Origin: Candidatus Woesearchaeota archaeon | Lineage (GTDB): Archaea; Nanobdellota; Nanobdellia; SCGC-AAA011-G17; UBA489 | NCBI GenBank assembly: GCA_030679025.1 | Contig: JAUXTV010000025.1 | Location: forward strand, 1-8,785 | Reading direction: 5' to 3' | DNA length: 8,785 nucleotides | In this document: one piece after another, positions 1 through 5,690 of the stretch | How positions within the stretch are numbered: position 1 is the first letter of the stretch | Layout of the letters: every line of letters begins with the position of its first letter | The notes under the pieces: model-generated | The model's input: only the letters and a program-made list of their open reading frames with translations | What the model was told of the DNA's origin: nothing | Database searches by the model: none | Made by a program: the position numbers and the translations under genes

Positions 1-1
1 T

Positions 2-538
2 GTAGATTTCAAAGGTGGCTCTGACGAAATGATTCTGCCTTTCCAAGTAGCTTCTTGTCAAAATGCAAGACGCGATGATAATATTGTTGATACTGTGCTT
101 ATTCGCCCAATGGAAGAGCAGATAGTAATCAATCAAGGTGCAGTAACCACCATACCTATCCAAATCACTAATGTAAGAAATGAAAGAGTAACTTATACTC
201 TGAGTCTAACTAATATAGCAGAAATTGGTCAAGCAAGTACTAAAACTCTAGTGGTTAATCCAGGACAAATCACAACTACGTTCTTGGAATTGAACATCAA
301 ACCAGATGCGCAGCCTGGTCTTTATAGTGGCAGTATTGTAGTCAAGCAAGCAGGCACTACTGTAGGATCGCAAACTTTAGTCATTGAAGTGAAAGCAGCT
401 AGTCCTCAAAATACTACAACTTCCACCTTTCAAAGTGTTCCTTTGGTAGTTTGGATTGTCTTAGTCATTCTTGCTATTGGTGCTTGTATATTGGCTATAA
501 TGGCTTCCATGAAGTATTTCAAGCGTCAAAGAGTTTGA
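2..538 (+). CDS. C-terminal part of a membrane-anchored Ig-like surface protein (5' end outside window)
   Basis: The reading frame is open from base 2, so the first ATG at 29 is probably internal and the gene starts upstream. The visible part has a Cys-containing segment (VASCQN), a beta-rich domain of about 100 residues with motif NPGQ and YSGSIVVK, then one hydrophobic helix (VPLVVWIVLVILAIGACILA) and a short basic end (KYFKRQRV). This is a single-pass protein with its bulk outside and a cytoplasmic basic tail. The same order (Cys, linker, domain with NPGQ and YSGIIVLK, membrane helix, basic tail) occurs in the next gene, so the two are tandem paralogues by sequence. The fold is inferred to be Ig-like/CARDB-type from the strand pattern. 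The function is unknown; a cell-envelope or S-layer-associated role is a guess. There is no T-rich terminator directly after the stop. Confidence 0.8.
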   Translation, partial: VDFKGGSDEMILPFQVASCQNARRDDNIVDTVLIRPMEEQIVINQGAVTTIPIQITNVRNERVTYTLSLTNIAEIGQASTKTLVVNPGQITTTFLELNIKPDAQPGLYSGSIVVKQAGTTVGSQTLVIEVKAASPQNTTTSTFQSVPLVVWIVLVILAIGACILAIMASMKYFKRQRV

Positions 539-548
539 AACCATAACG

Positions 549-556
549 TTTATATA
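549..556 (+). promoter_or_regulatory. TATA box, distal promoter of the 589-aa surface protein
   Basis: TTTATATA fits an archaeal TATA box. A transcript starting about 26 bases downstream (near 578) would carry a leader of about 30 nt that includes the G-run at 597-602. TATATAGA recurs exactly 30 bases later. Confidence 0.5.
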
Positions 557-578
557 GAGGTTACAACTCGACAATGGT

Positions 579-588
579 AATATATAGA
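579..588 (+). promoter_or_regulatory. Possible proximal TATA box of the 589-aa surface protein
   Basis: AATATATAGA lies with its centre about 26 bases before the ATG at 609, the same spacing seen for most other genes here. It would give a leaderless mRNA, so this gene may have two start points, one with and one without a ribosome-binding site. Confidence 0.35.
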
Positions 589-596
589 TTATAACC

Positions 597-602
597 GGGG
601 GG
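597..602 (+). promoter_or_regulatory. G-run as possible Shine-Dalgarno for the 589-aa gene
   Basis: GGGGGG lies 6 bases before the ATG at 609. It can pair with the CCUCC of archaeal 16S rRNA through one G-U wobble, at normal spacing. It is one of very few candidate ribosome-binding sites in the window and supports the start at 609. Confidence 0.4.
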
Positions 603-608
603 TTACAG

Positions 609-2378
609 ATGAAAAAATTAAGTTTACTATACGCAATAATGGCTGTAATGCTTTTATCCGCATTCACCGTTAGTGCAACAATTACTACTGTCAATACTTT
701 TGCCAGTACAAATCCAACATTTGGCAGTGATAGCCAAGTAGCAAGCAATCCTAAACATGATACGGTTGCAGAAAGAGATCAATTTGCTACAACTTCTATT
801 CAATTTAGTAATTCTGGAGCAGCTGTAGATGCTGTTATGACTGTACAACCAGTTACTCCATTTAGTATTACAGATCTTCGTATTGAAAACCAAACAGCAT
901 TAAGTTTTGCTGCAGGCCAAACAACTGTAAGTTTCAGATCAAGAATCCCTGAAAAATTAGATGCAGTTGATGCTGAAGGTGAAGCAATGGCATTCAAAGT
1001 TGCTACTCTCATCTTTACTGACCCAGCAAATGCGAATGTTGAAGTTGGTCGCTTTGACGTATATATGCAAAGAGAAAACAACTTAGAAATGAACAACTTT
1101 GACGCTAATATTGATGGCGGCAGAAAGAAAAGCTTAAGCGATGACGATACTTTAGAAAATTTAAAGCCTGGAGATCGTATTGAACTTGAAGCTGAAGCTA
1201 GAAACAACTATGATAATGATGCTAATGTAGACATTGAAAGCGTCTCTCTAGAGATCGAATGTACCAATGAAAACAACTTGGACTTTGATGATACCAATGT
1301 TGAAATCGGTGACATTTCCCCAGAAGACGAACAAACTGATACTCTATCTATCGACATTGAATCAGATGCTGAAGACAAAGACAGTGATTGTTTAACTAAG
1401 ATTATTGGTAGAGACCAGAATGGTGCTCGCCATGGTGAAGGAATTAACTTCCTCTTAGAAATAACTCGTGAAAGCCACGACATTCAGATCACTGCAGCAA
1501 CTATCAACCCAACCAGCCTTTCCTGTACTGATAGAGAAATGCAATTGACAGTGGAAATGTTAAACTTAGGTCGTTCCAATGAAGACCGAGTTGCTCTTGA
1601 GGTTACTTCAAAAGCTATCAGCTTCCAAGAACGTGTTTCCAACATCGAATTGGATGAGGATGATTCTGCTGAAGAAATCTTTGTAATCCCTGTAAATGCA
1701 GAAACTCTCAAGTCAGGTCCATTTGCAATTCAAGTACAGACTTTCTATGATAACACTAGAAGTTCTGATACTGAAACTGTGCAAGTAGACAACCTCTGCG
1801 GAACACAAACCACTGGTAACGGTAATGGTCCTGCTCCTGGTCCAGTTGTGCAAGGTGCTCTTGAATTAGACACTGAAAGCATTCAAATGAACTTAGGATC
1901 ATCTGCAAGCATTGCTGTAAAAGTAAACAACTTGGAAAATACTCCTGTTGAATATACAGTAACTCTTGCTGACACTGCAGAATTTGCAGAAGGTACAGCA
2001 ACAAAGACTGTTTTCCTCAATCCAGGACAGCAAAGCACAGTACTCTTGAACTTGCGTGCTAAAGAGGATATTGACACAGGCAAGTACAGCGGTATTATTG
2101 TCTTAAAGGACAACGCAGGCAAGACTTTGGAAACAAAGACCTTTACTGTTGATGTTACAGAAAGACAAGGCAGTTCATTCAGCTTTGGCAACCTCTTTGG
2201 TGGCGCAGACTCCAGAATCTTCTGGATCATTGGCGACATTATTTTAATTATTGTTGCTATCTTCTTTATCCGCTTAATTTTCACAGGCGGAAAAAGGAAA
2301 CAACAGCCTACCAACAAGAAGTTAGCTGATTACGAAGCTGAAATGTCTAAGAAGAAAACCTCTAGACGAAGAAAGTAA
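609..2378 (+). CDS. Secreted, membrane-anchored multi-domain Ig-like surface protein
   Basis: The 589-aa protein starts with a clear signal peptide (MKK, then hydrophobic residues 4-21; likely cleavage after VSA at 23). Next come several beta-rich domains: about 30-165, an acidic stretch at about 170-280 rich in D/E, a further domain to about 395, a Gly/Pro linker (NGNGPAPGPVV, about 402-413) and a last domain at about 415-515. That last domain matches the preceding gene's (NPGQ, KYSGIIVLK). A membrane helix at about 540-560 (FWIIGDIILIIVAIFFIRL) is followed by a Lys/Arg-rich tail of about 30 residues. Cysteines are few (IEC, SDC, LSC, NLC) and could form disulphides. The topology therefore puts almost the whole protein outside the cell. 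The domains resemble CARDB/NEW3-type Ig-like folds, an inference from pattern only. It could be an envelope, adhesion or S-layer component. A U-rich terminator follows at once. Confidence 0.88.
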   Translation: MKKLSLLYAIMAVMLLSAFTVSATITTVNTFASTNPTFGSDSQVASNPKHDTVAERDQFATTSIQFSNSGAAVDAVMTVQPVTPFSITDLRIENQTALSFAAGQTTVSFRSRIPEKLDAVDAEGEAMAFKVATLIFTDPANANVEVGRFDVYMQRENNLEMNNFDANIDGGRKKSLSDDDTLENLKPGDRIELEAEARNNYDNDANVDIESVSLEIECTNENNLDFDDTNVEIGDISPEDEQTDTLSIDIESDAEDKDSDCLTKIIGRDQNGARHGEGINFLLEITRESHDIQITAATINPTSLSCTDREMQLTVEMLNLGRSNEDRVALEVTSKAISFQERVSNIELDEDDSAEEIFVIPVNAETLKSGPFAIQVQTFYDNTRSSDTETVQVDNLCGTQTTGNGNGPAPGPVVQGALELDTESIQMNLGSSASIAVKVNNLENTPVEYTVTLADTAEFAEGTATKTVFLNPGQQSTVLLNLRAKEDIDTGKYSGIIVLKDNAGKTLETKTFTVDVTERQGSSFSFGNLFGGADSRIFWIIGDIILIIVAIFFIRLIFTGGKRKQQPTNKKLADYEAEMSKKKTSRRRK

Positions 2379-2379
2379 A

Positions 2380-2412
2380 TTTCTTTCTTCTCTTTTTTTA
2401 TTTTTATTTATT
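2380..2412 (+). terminator. T-rich archaeal terminator after the surface protein
   Basis: Starting at the stop codon of the surface-protein gene there is a pyrimidine tract with T7 and T5 runs and no hairpin, typical of archaeal intrinsic termination. Its AT-rich end (TTTATTTATTA, 2403-2412) could also serve as the TATA region of the next gene. Confidence 0.6.
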
Positions 2413-2435
2413 AGTATTGCTAGAAAGGAAATACC

Positions 2436-2921
2436 ATGACAGAAAATCAAGAAAATAGTATGTTTCCATTAGGAATTAAACATTATGCTTCTATTGCGTA
2501 TACATCGAAACCTTCTGGACCAGTATTGTCTAGAAGAGTAGTGAAAGAAATTAAAAGAAGAGATTTAAAAGAAGTATTTGTTAGTCCTCTAGATGCTGAT
2601 TTAGTGTTTTATATCAGATTATTTGATAGGTTTTTTGTGGATGTTCCTGGAGAAAGATTGCTAGGGATGCGAAGAAACTATTCAGCATATGTAATAGGAA
2701 CAGAAGTTGCATTACAAGATATTACTGAAGCAGATCAAAGAACATATGACATTAATCGTCCAAACACAAGTGGAGAAGTAAAAAAATATGTTTTGACTAG
2801 TGCAGGAACATACCTAGAATTAAGAAAAAAAGATGCTACTCTTGTTCATCTTATTTCTTTTGATGACCTTGGTGGAATCGAAACTTTAACAGAAGAAGTA
2901 ACTTTAACAGAAGAAAAATAA
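2436..2921 (+). CDS. Hypothetical protein, 161 aa, first gene of a two-gene unit
   Basis: I do not recognise the family. It has no signal peptide or membrane helix and is predicted soluble. It has a basic segment at about 32-44 (SRRVVKEIKRRDLKEV), a mixed hydrophobic core (LVFYIRLFDRFFVDVP) and a charged C-terminus that repeats LTEE. That repeat is encoded by an exact 15-base direct repeat at 2883-2897 and 2901-2915, suggesting a recent in-frame duplication. The start at 2436 is supported by a purine stretch (AAAGGAAA, 2424-2431) upstream, although an AT-rich box at 2403-2410 would put a transcript start almost on the ATG. The next gene starts 7 bases after the stop, so the two are probably co-transcribed and may work together. 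No function can be assigned. Confidence 0.75.
   Translation: MTENQENSMFPLGIKHYASIAYTSKPSGPVLSRRVVKEIKRRDLKEVFVSPLDADLVFYIRLFDRFFVDVPGERLLGMRRNYSAYVIGTEVALQDITEADQRTYDINRPNTSGEVKKYVLTSAGTYLELRKKDATLVHLISFDDLGGIETLTEEVTLTEEK
2883..2915 (+). repeat. 15-base direct repeat inside the 161-aa gene
   Basis: ACTTTAACAGAAGAA occurs at 2883-2897 and again at 2901-2915, separated by 3 bases (an 18-base period, six codons). It keeps the frame and duplicates the peptide TLTEE near the C-terminus. Confidence 0.85.
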
Positions 2922-2928
2922 TCCAACA

Positions 2929-3717
2929 ATGACACACAAATCAACCTCACCACTTGCAACTTATAGCTTTCCAAATTATAGATTTCATGAGCCAAAACTC
3001 TTTAATCTCCTCTATGATGAGTTAGGAAAAGAAGTGTTAAGAATACATAATAAACAATTTGCAAGAACTTCAATAGCAGACACTACAGAATATCAACCAA
3101 ATCAGCCTATTGCATATTCAAATGTCCCCAGAGCTTTAAGTTATAATTTTATTTTACACACACTAACAAATGGTAGAATTCAAGTAGCAAGTCCAGTGGA
3201 TGTCGTACAATGTTGGGACAATATTCCAGAACGAGATGCAACAATTCCTCATACAAATGCAGTTATCTTTTTTTCAAAAGAAGGAAAATACCAAGATTTA
3301 CCGCAGAGAGTTTTTGATCTTCTCGGAAAAAGTAGATCGCGAGTTAGAGCTCCTTTTTTTGTAACAGGTCTAGGTGTAAAGAAAGCAGATAACGAGTACG
3401 GTTTTACATTTGTAGGCACTGGGCTCCAGCAAGTAATTGAAGCTCCTTATCTTACAAAAGACACAAGAGTACGTTATGATCCTAAAACAAGAACACTGGT
3501 TGAAGCAAAAAACGATGAAGAGGGTGTTCAAATTTTTGTTCCTTCAGATCAATCAGGTATCCGTGGGGTTTGTCGGGTCAGGAGCATCGATCTGTGTTGC
3601 GTGGACAATGGGACCTTGGATTTGGATCCTGATGAGCTGGACGATGGGCTCTTGGATTCGTGTGCTGACGGTCGGATACAAGTAGTCCAAAGAGATCTGC
3701 AAAGTAGAGTAGCTTAA
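2929..3717 (+). CDS. Hypothetical protein, 262 aa, with an anomalous GC-rich Cys/Asp-rich C-terminus
   Basis: I do not recognise the family. It is predicted soluble. Residues 1-205 use the AT-rich codons typical of the window (AGA for Arg). From about residue 210 to 252 the codons change abruptly (CGT, CGG, AGG, CTG, GGG, GTC) and the protein becomes rich in Asp, Gly and Cys (four Cys, including LCC), with an imperfect 12-residue repeat (DNGTLD and DDGLLD). The phrase GRIQV occurs twice, near residues 82 and 247. There is no Shine-Dalgarno before the start, and the gene follows its partner by 7 bases. Within the GC-rich part another forward frame stays open to 3685 and would give a Trp-rich hydrophobic tail with the motif WTMGPWIWIL/WTMGSWIRVL. 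An indel at the T5 run at 3533-3537 could therefore change the true C-terminus. No function is assigned. Confidence 0.72.
   Translation: MTHKSTSPLATYSFPNYRFHEPKLFNLLYDELGKEVLRIHNKQFARTSIADTTEYQPNQPIAYSNVPRALSYNFILHTLTNGRIQVASPVDVVQCWDNIPERDATIPHTNAVIFFSKEGKYQDLPQRVFDLLGKSRSRVRAPFFVTGLGVKKADNEYGFTFVGTGLQQVIEAPYLTKDTRVRYDPKTRTLVEAKNDEEGVQIFVPSDQSGIRGVCRVRSIDLCCVDNGTLDLDPDELDDGLLDSCADGRIQVVQRDLQSRVA
3561..3680 (+). other. G-rich compositional island at the 3' end of the 262-aa gene
   Basis: By direct count GC is 67 of 120 bases here (56%) against 35 of 100 in the bases just before (3441-3540). In the first 100 bases G is about 38% and A about 15%. The change starts and ends sharply, and the flanks return to AT-rich sequence. 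Confidence 0.85.
3604..3658 (+). repeat. Imperfect 36-base-period repeat within the GC island
   Basis: GACAATGGGACCTTGGATT (3604-3622) and GACGATGGGCTCTTGGATT (3640-3658) differ at three positions. They lie one 36-base (12-codon) period apart, so the coding frame is conserved. Confidence 0.7.
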
Positions 3718-3740
3718 AAATAAATGACTTAACAATACTC

Positions 3741-3747
3741 TTTTAAA
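3741..3747 (+). promoter_or_regulatory. TATA box for the asparagine-synthetase-like gene
   Basis: TTTTAAA is centred about 26 bases before the ATG at 3770, and the bases between are pyrimidine-rich with no Shine-Dalgarno. This predicts a leaderless mRNA. Confidence 0.6.
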
Positions 3748-3769
3748 TTCTTTACAATCTTCTTTTCTT

Positions 3770-4600
3770 ATGTTTGAACACTTACGTCCGCAATTAGAAG
3801 GAAAACCTTTCTTAACGAACAAGGAAGAGATTATAGCGCACTTAAAGATACTCTTAAAGAAAGCCATCCAATCCAAAGAAAAAGTAGGTATAGCCTTTTC
3901 TGGTGGTCTTGATTCGTCAGTCTTAGCGCTCTTAGCTCCCAATTGTCAGCTCTATACAGTAGGTCTGGAAAATTCTTCAGACGTTGCTTGGTCAATCGAA
4001 GTAGCTCAAAAAATAAAGAAACCCATTACTACAAAAATAATCTCCTTAGTAGAAGCTGAACGTATTATCAAAGCTGTAGTACATATTCTCCAAAGTACAG
4101 ATGTTACTCATGTTGGTATTGGTTGTGTAGTTTATGCAGTTTTAGAAATGGCAAAAAAAGATAATATTAAAGTAGTCTATGGTGGTCTAGGCGCGGAAGA
4201 AATCTTCGGTGGATACAAAAGGCATATTGAGTATGGAAAAGATTTAGAGAACATTCATGAAAAATTATGGGAAGGACTCTATGGCATGGAAGAAAGAGAT
4301 TTAGCACGTGATCTGCCGATTGCACAACATTTTGGAATAAAATTAGTTGCTCCCTTTCTCAATGAAGAACTTGTCACCTATGCTATGCAGATTGATCCGA
4401 CATTAAAAATAAATAATGAACGAAGAAAAATAATTTTACAAGATACAGCATTTGCCTTAGGGTTGCCAAAAGTAGTAGCCTATAGAAAGAAGATGGCAGC
4501 ACAATATAGTAGTAAGTTTGATCGAGCTCTGGAAAGATTAGCAAAGAAGAAAGGGTTTAGTTTGAAAAAAGAGTATCTAAAAACAATTCTTAAAAAATAA
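3770..4600 (+). CDS. Stand-alone asparagine-synthetase-type ATP-pyrophosphatase domain protein
   Basis: The 276-aa protein matches the C-terminal synthetase domain of class B asparagine synthetases. It has a PP-loop (SGGLDSS, residues 44-50) that binds ATP pyrophosphate, the family signature GLGAEEIFGGY (139-149) that places the acyl-adenylate chemistry, and VAPFLNEELVTYAM (193-206). The C-terminal RKKMAAQYSS (239-248) resembles the RKK-AAQYGS tail I associate with archaeal members. In AsnB enzymes this domain adenylates aspartate. The N-terminal glutamine amidotransferase domain, with its Cys at position 2, is absent; the protein starts about 40 residues before the PP-loop. It would therefore need free ammonia, a separate glutaminase or another nitrogen donor, or could act on a different carboxylate. 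The gene is preceded by its own promoter and followed by a PadR-like gene on the same strand. Confidence 0.85.
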   Translation: MFEHLRPQLEGKPFLTNKEEIIAHLKILLKKAIQSKEKVGIAFSGGLDSSVLALLAPNCQLYTVGLENSSDVAWSIEVAQKIKKPITTKIISLVEAERIIKAVVHILQSTDVTHVGIGCVVYAVLEMAKKDNIKVVYGGLGAEEIFGGYKRHIEYGKDLENIHEKLWEGLYGMEERDLARDLPIAQHFGIKLVAPFLNEELVTYAMQIDPTLKINNERRKIILQDTAFALGLPKVVAYRKKMAAQYSSKFDRALERLAKKKGFSLKKEYLKTILKK

Positions 4601-4609
4601 GTATATACT
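4600..4609. promoter_or_regulatory. Perfect 10-bp palindrome at the stop codon, upstream of the PadR-like gene
   Basis: AGTATATACT begins on the last base of the preceding stop codon. It lies about 45-55 bases before the winged-helix regulator and could be its operator or an upstream promoter element. In AT-rich DNA a chance origin is possible. Confidence 0.25.
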
Positions 4610-4615
4610 AGAAGA

Positions 4616-4637
4616 TATATATTAGAAAGCTTTAAAG
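4616..4637 (+). promoter_or_regulatory. Promoter region of the PadR-like gene (two candidate TATA boxes)
   Basis: TATATATT at 4616-4623 would start transcription near 4645. CTTTAAAG at 4630-4637 is centred 26-27 bases before the second ATG (4660) but only 20-21 before the first (4654). The second box would make 4660 the leaderless start. Confidence 0.4.
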
Positions 4638-4653
4638 ATAAAGAAATTAAAAT

Positions 4654-4977
4654 ATGAATATGGTACAAACAACTTACGATGAAATTTATAGTGTATTATC
4701 ATTTACTGAATGGAAAAATGGAAGAGCGATTAAAGAAGAATTAGACAAATTCCACAAAGTAGAAGATCGTCGATTTAGACAAGTTAGTTATGGGAGTTTA
4801 TATACAAAATTAAGAAGATTAGTAGAAGAAGGTTGGGCTGAAGTACGAGACAGTGAAGATGAAGATGGACGAATAAGAGAATACAAACGATACACAGGAA
4901 AATTAAGAATTCCGGATAAAGAAAAGAAAGCAGCAAGACAAGTTTTTGGTGGATTAGAAGGTTTAGTTCCTGCATAG
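4654..4977 (+). CDS. PadR-like winged-helix transcriptional regulator
   Basis: The 107-aa protein has the layout of a compact PadR-type winged helix. An N-terminal helix pair (YDEIYSVLSF; GRAIKEELDKF) is followed by the recognition-helix and wing region SYGSLYTKLRRLVEEGWAEV (residues 45-64), then a charged wing (DSEDEDGRIREYKRYTGK). The pattern Y-xx-L-x-x-L-x-x-x-G-W followed by R-x-Y-x-x-T-x-x-G is typical of PadR proteins, which bind DNA as dimers. The long C-terminal dimerisation helix of larger PadR proteins is short here. Translation may begin at 4654 or two codons later at 4660; the TATA spacing favours 4660. The target is unknown; autoregulation or control of the preceding asparagine-synthetase-like gene is possible but not shown. 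Confidence 0.7.
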   Translation: MNMVQTTYDEIYSVLSFTEWKNGRAIKEELDKFHKVEDRRFRQVSYGSLYTKLRRLVEEGWAEVRDSEDEDGRIREYKRYTGKLRIPDKEKKAARQVFGGLEGLVPA

Positions 4978-5032
4978 AAAATAAGAAAAGGGCCAGAGAG
5001 GAAATCAAACCCCTGAGTAGAATAAAAGGTTA

Positions 5033-5118
5033 AGCGCCGGACAGGATTTGAACCTGTGGGTCGCCGCTTACTACAGATTTACTGCAGGCGGCTGCGTTAA
5101 CCACTTCGCCACCGGCGC
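5033..5118 (-). tRNA. tRNA-Cys (GCA) with an intron
   Basis: On the minus strand the acceptor stem GCGCCGG pairs with CCGGCGC and the discriminator is U (5033), as expected for tRNA-Cys. The D-arm is GCGA/ACGC with AGTGGTTA as loop, the anticodon stem GCCGC/GCGGC, the variable loop GACCC, and the T-arm ACAGG-TTCAAAT-CCTGT. The anticodon loop reads CTGCAG, intron, A, giving anticodon GCA at 5083-5085. CCA is not encoded. A long-variable-arm (Ser/Leu) reading was considered but gives no pairing that leaves a normal D-arm. A T4 run follows the 3' end (5023-5026). Confidence 0.93.
5069..5081 (-). other. 13-nt intron of tRNA-Cys at position 37/38
   Basis: The intron (TAAATCTGTAGTA) follows G37 and precedes A38. 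Nucleotides 32-35 (CUGC) pair with intron GUAG in a 4-bp central helix. A 5' bulge AG|U and a 3' bulge UA|A give the cleavage sites, and the anticodon stem is the outer helix. There is no inner helix, only a short loop, so this is a relaxed, minimal BHB substrate for the tRNA splicing endonuclease. Confidence 0.85.
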
Positions 5119-5143
5119 TTGAATAAAAGAAAACTAATATCGG

Positions 5144-5151
5144 TTTATATA
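5144..5151 (-). promoter_or_regulatory. TATA box for tRNA-Cys
   Basis: On the minus strand TATATAAA lies with its centre about 29 bases before the tRNA 5' end (5118), predicting a leader of only a few bases. The rest of 4978-5032 and 5152-5217 holds no gene that I can support. Confidence 0.6.
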
Positions 5152-5218
5152 GGTTTCTCCATTTCTTGTCCCTCGTGTTGTAACAGATTACTTTGTGAAG
5201 TAAAACCTTTCGAATAGC

Positions 5219-5226
5219 TTAATATA
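5219..5226 (+). promoter_or_regulatory. TATA box of the GNAT-MutY operon
   Basis: TTAATATA is centred 26-27 bases before the ATG at 5249, so the operon mRNA is predicted to be leaderless. Confidence 0.55.
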
Positions 5227-5248
5227 GTTCTGTTCTTTTAGAGAAGAG

Positions 5249-5689
5249 ATGCAGATTCAAAGAGCGGTAAGAAAAGACACTGAAGAGATAGTTCATGTAG
5301 AGATGCATAGCGGCTATAAACATCCTCCAAATTTTGACGCCTTCAAGAATACCATCGCTCTCTTTAATGATAAAAAAGAAAGAATCTTCATCGCGAAAGA
5401 AAACAAGAAAGTAGTAGGGTATATTTCTCTCAGACAAGATAAAAACAATGTAGGAGACATAGGATTTTTAGCTATTCTTACAGAATATCAAAGAAAAGGT
5501 ATTGGAGCAGAATTAATGAATCATTTGGAAACTTATGCAAGAAGAAATAACTATAAGGAACTCGTTTTGGTAGTCAGAGATACGAATCAAAAAGCAATAC
5601 AGATGTATCAGAAACATAAATTTATAATTGTAGGAAGAAAAAAAAGTGGTGATAAAATAAAATTGATGATGAGCAAGATACTAGGATAA
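5249..5689 (+). CDS. GNAT-family N-acetyltransferase
   Basis: The 146-aa protein is a single GNAT domain. The acetyl-CoA pyrophosphate-binding loop is QRKGIGAEL (residues 81-89), preceded by the beta4 strand IGFLAILTEY. The C-terminal part NQKAIQMYQKHKFIIVGRKK (113-132) is the usual motif in which an Asn, AIxxY and a KxGF-like turn complete the site. It resembles RimI/peptide-alpha-N-acetyltransferase proteins, but the substrate cannot be told from sequence. It comes first in a probable operon: only one base separates its stop from the ATG of the MutY gene. Length is normal for the family. Confidence 0.87.
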   Translation: MQIQRAVRKDTEEIVHVEMHSGYKHPPNFDAFKNTIALFNDKKERIFIAKENKKVVGYISLRQDKNNVGDIGFLAILTEYQRKGIGAELMNHLETYARRNNYKELVLVVRDTNQKAIQMYQKHKFIIVGRKKSGDKIKLMMSKILG

Positions 5690-5690
5690 C

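Noticed and set aside
800..2317. Several long minus-strand frames opposite the surface-protein gene
   Set aside because: They are shadows of one well-supported coding frame with signal peptide and membrane anchor. They have no promoters or coherent protein features.
3561..3680. The GC island as the variable region of a diversity-generating retroelement
   Set aside because: There is no template repeat or reverse transcriptase in the window, and the peptide lacks the C-type-lectin pattern of usual targets. It is kept only as one possible explanation.
3553..3942. A 129-codon minus-strand frame across the GC island and the next promoter
   Set aside because: It runs antisense through the end of one gene and the start of another. 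Its length in the island is explained by G-rich codons on the other strand, and no promoter is visible.
4978..5032. Possible C/D-box small RNA between the PadR-like gene and tRNA-Cys
   Set aside because: No paired C (RUGAUGA) and D (CUGA) boxes with proper spacing were found on either strand.
5033..5118. Reading the Cys tRNA as a long-variable-arm tRNA-Ser/Leu or as an AAA-anticodon tRNA
   Set aside because: The CTGCA/TGTAG stem would leave too many unpaired bases after the D-arm and break the GCCGC/GCGGC stem. The intron reading gives a normal tRNA with discriminator U.
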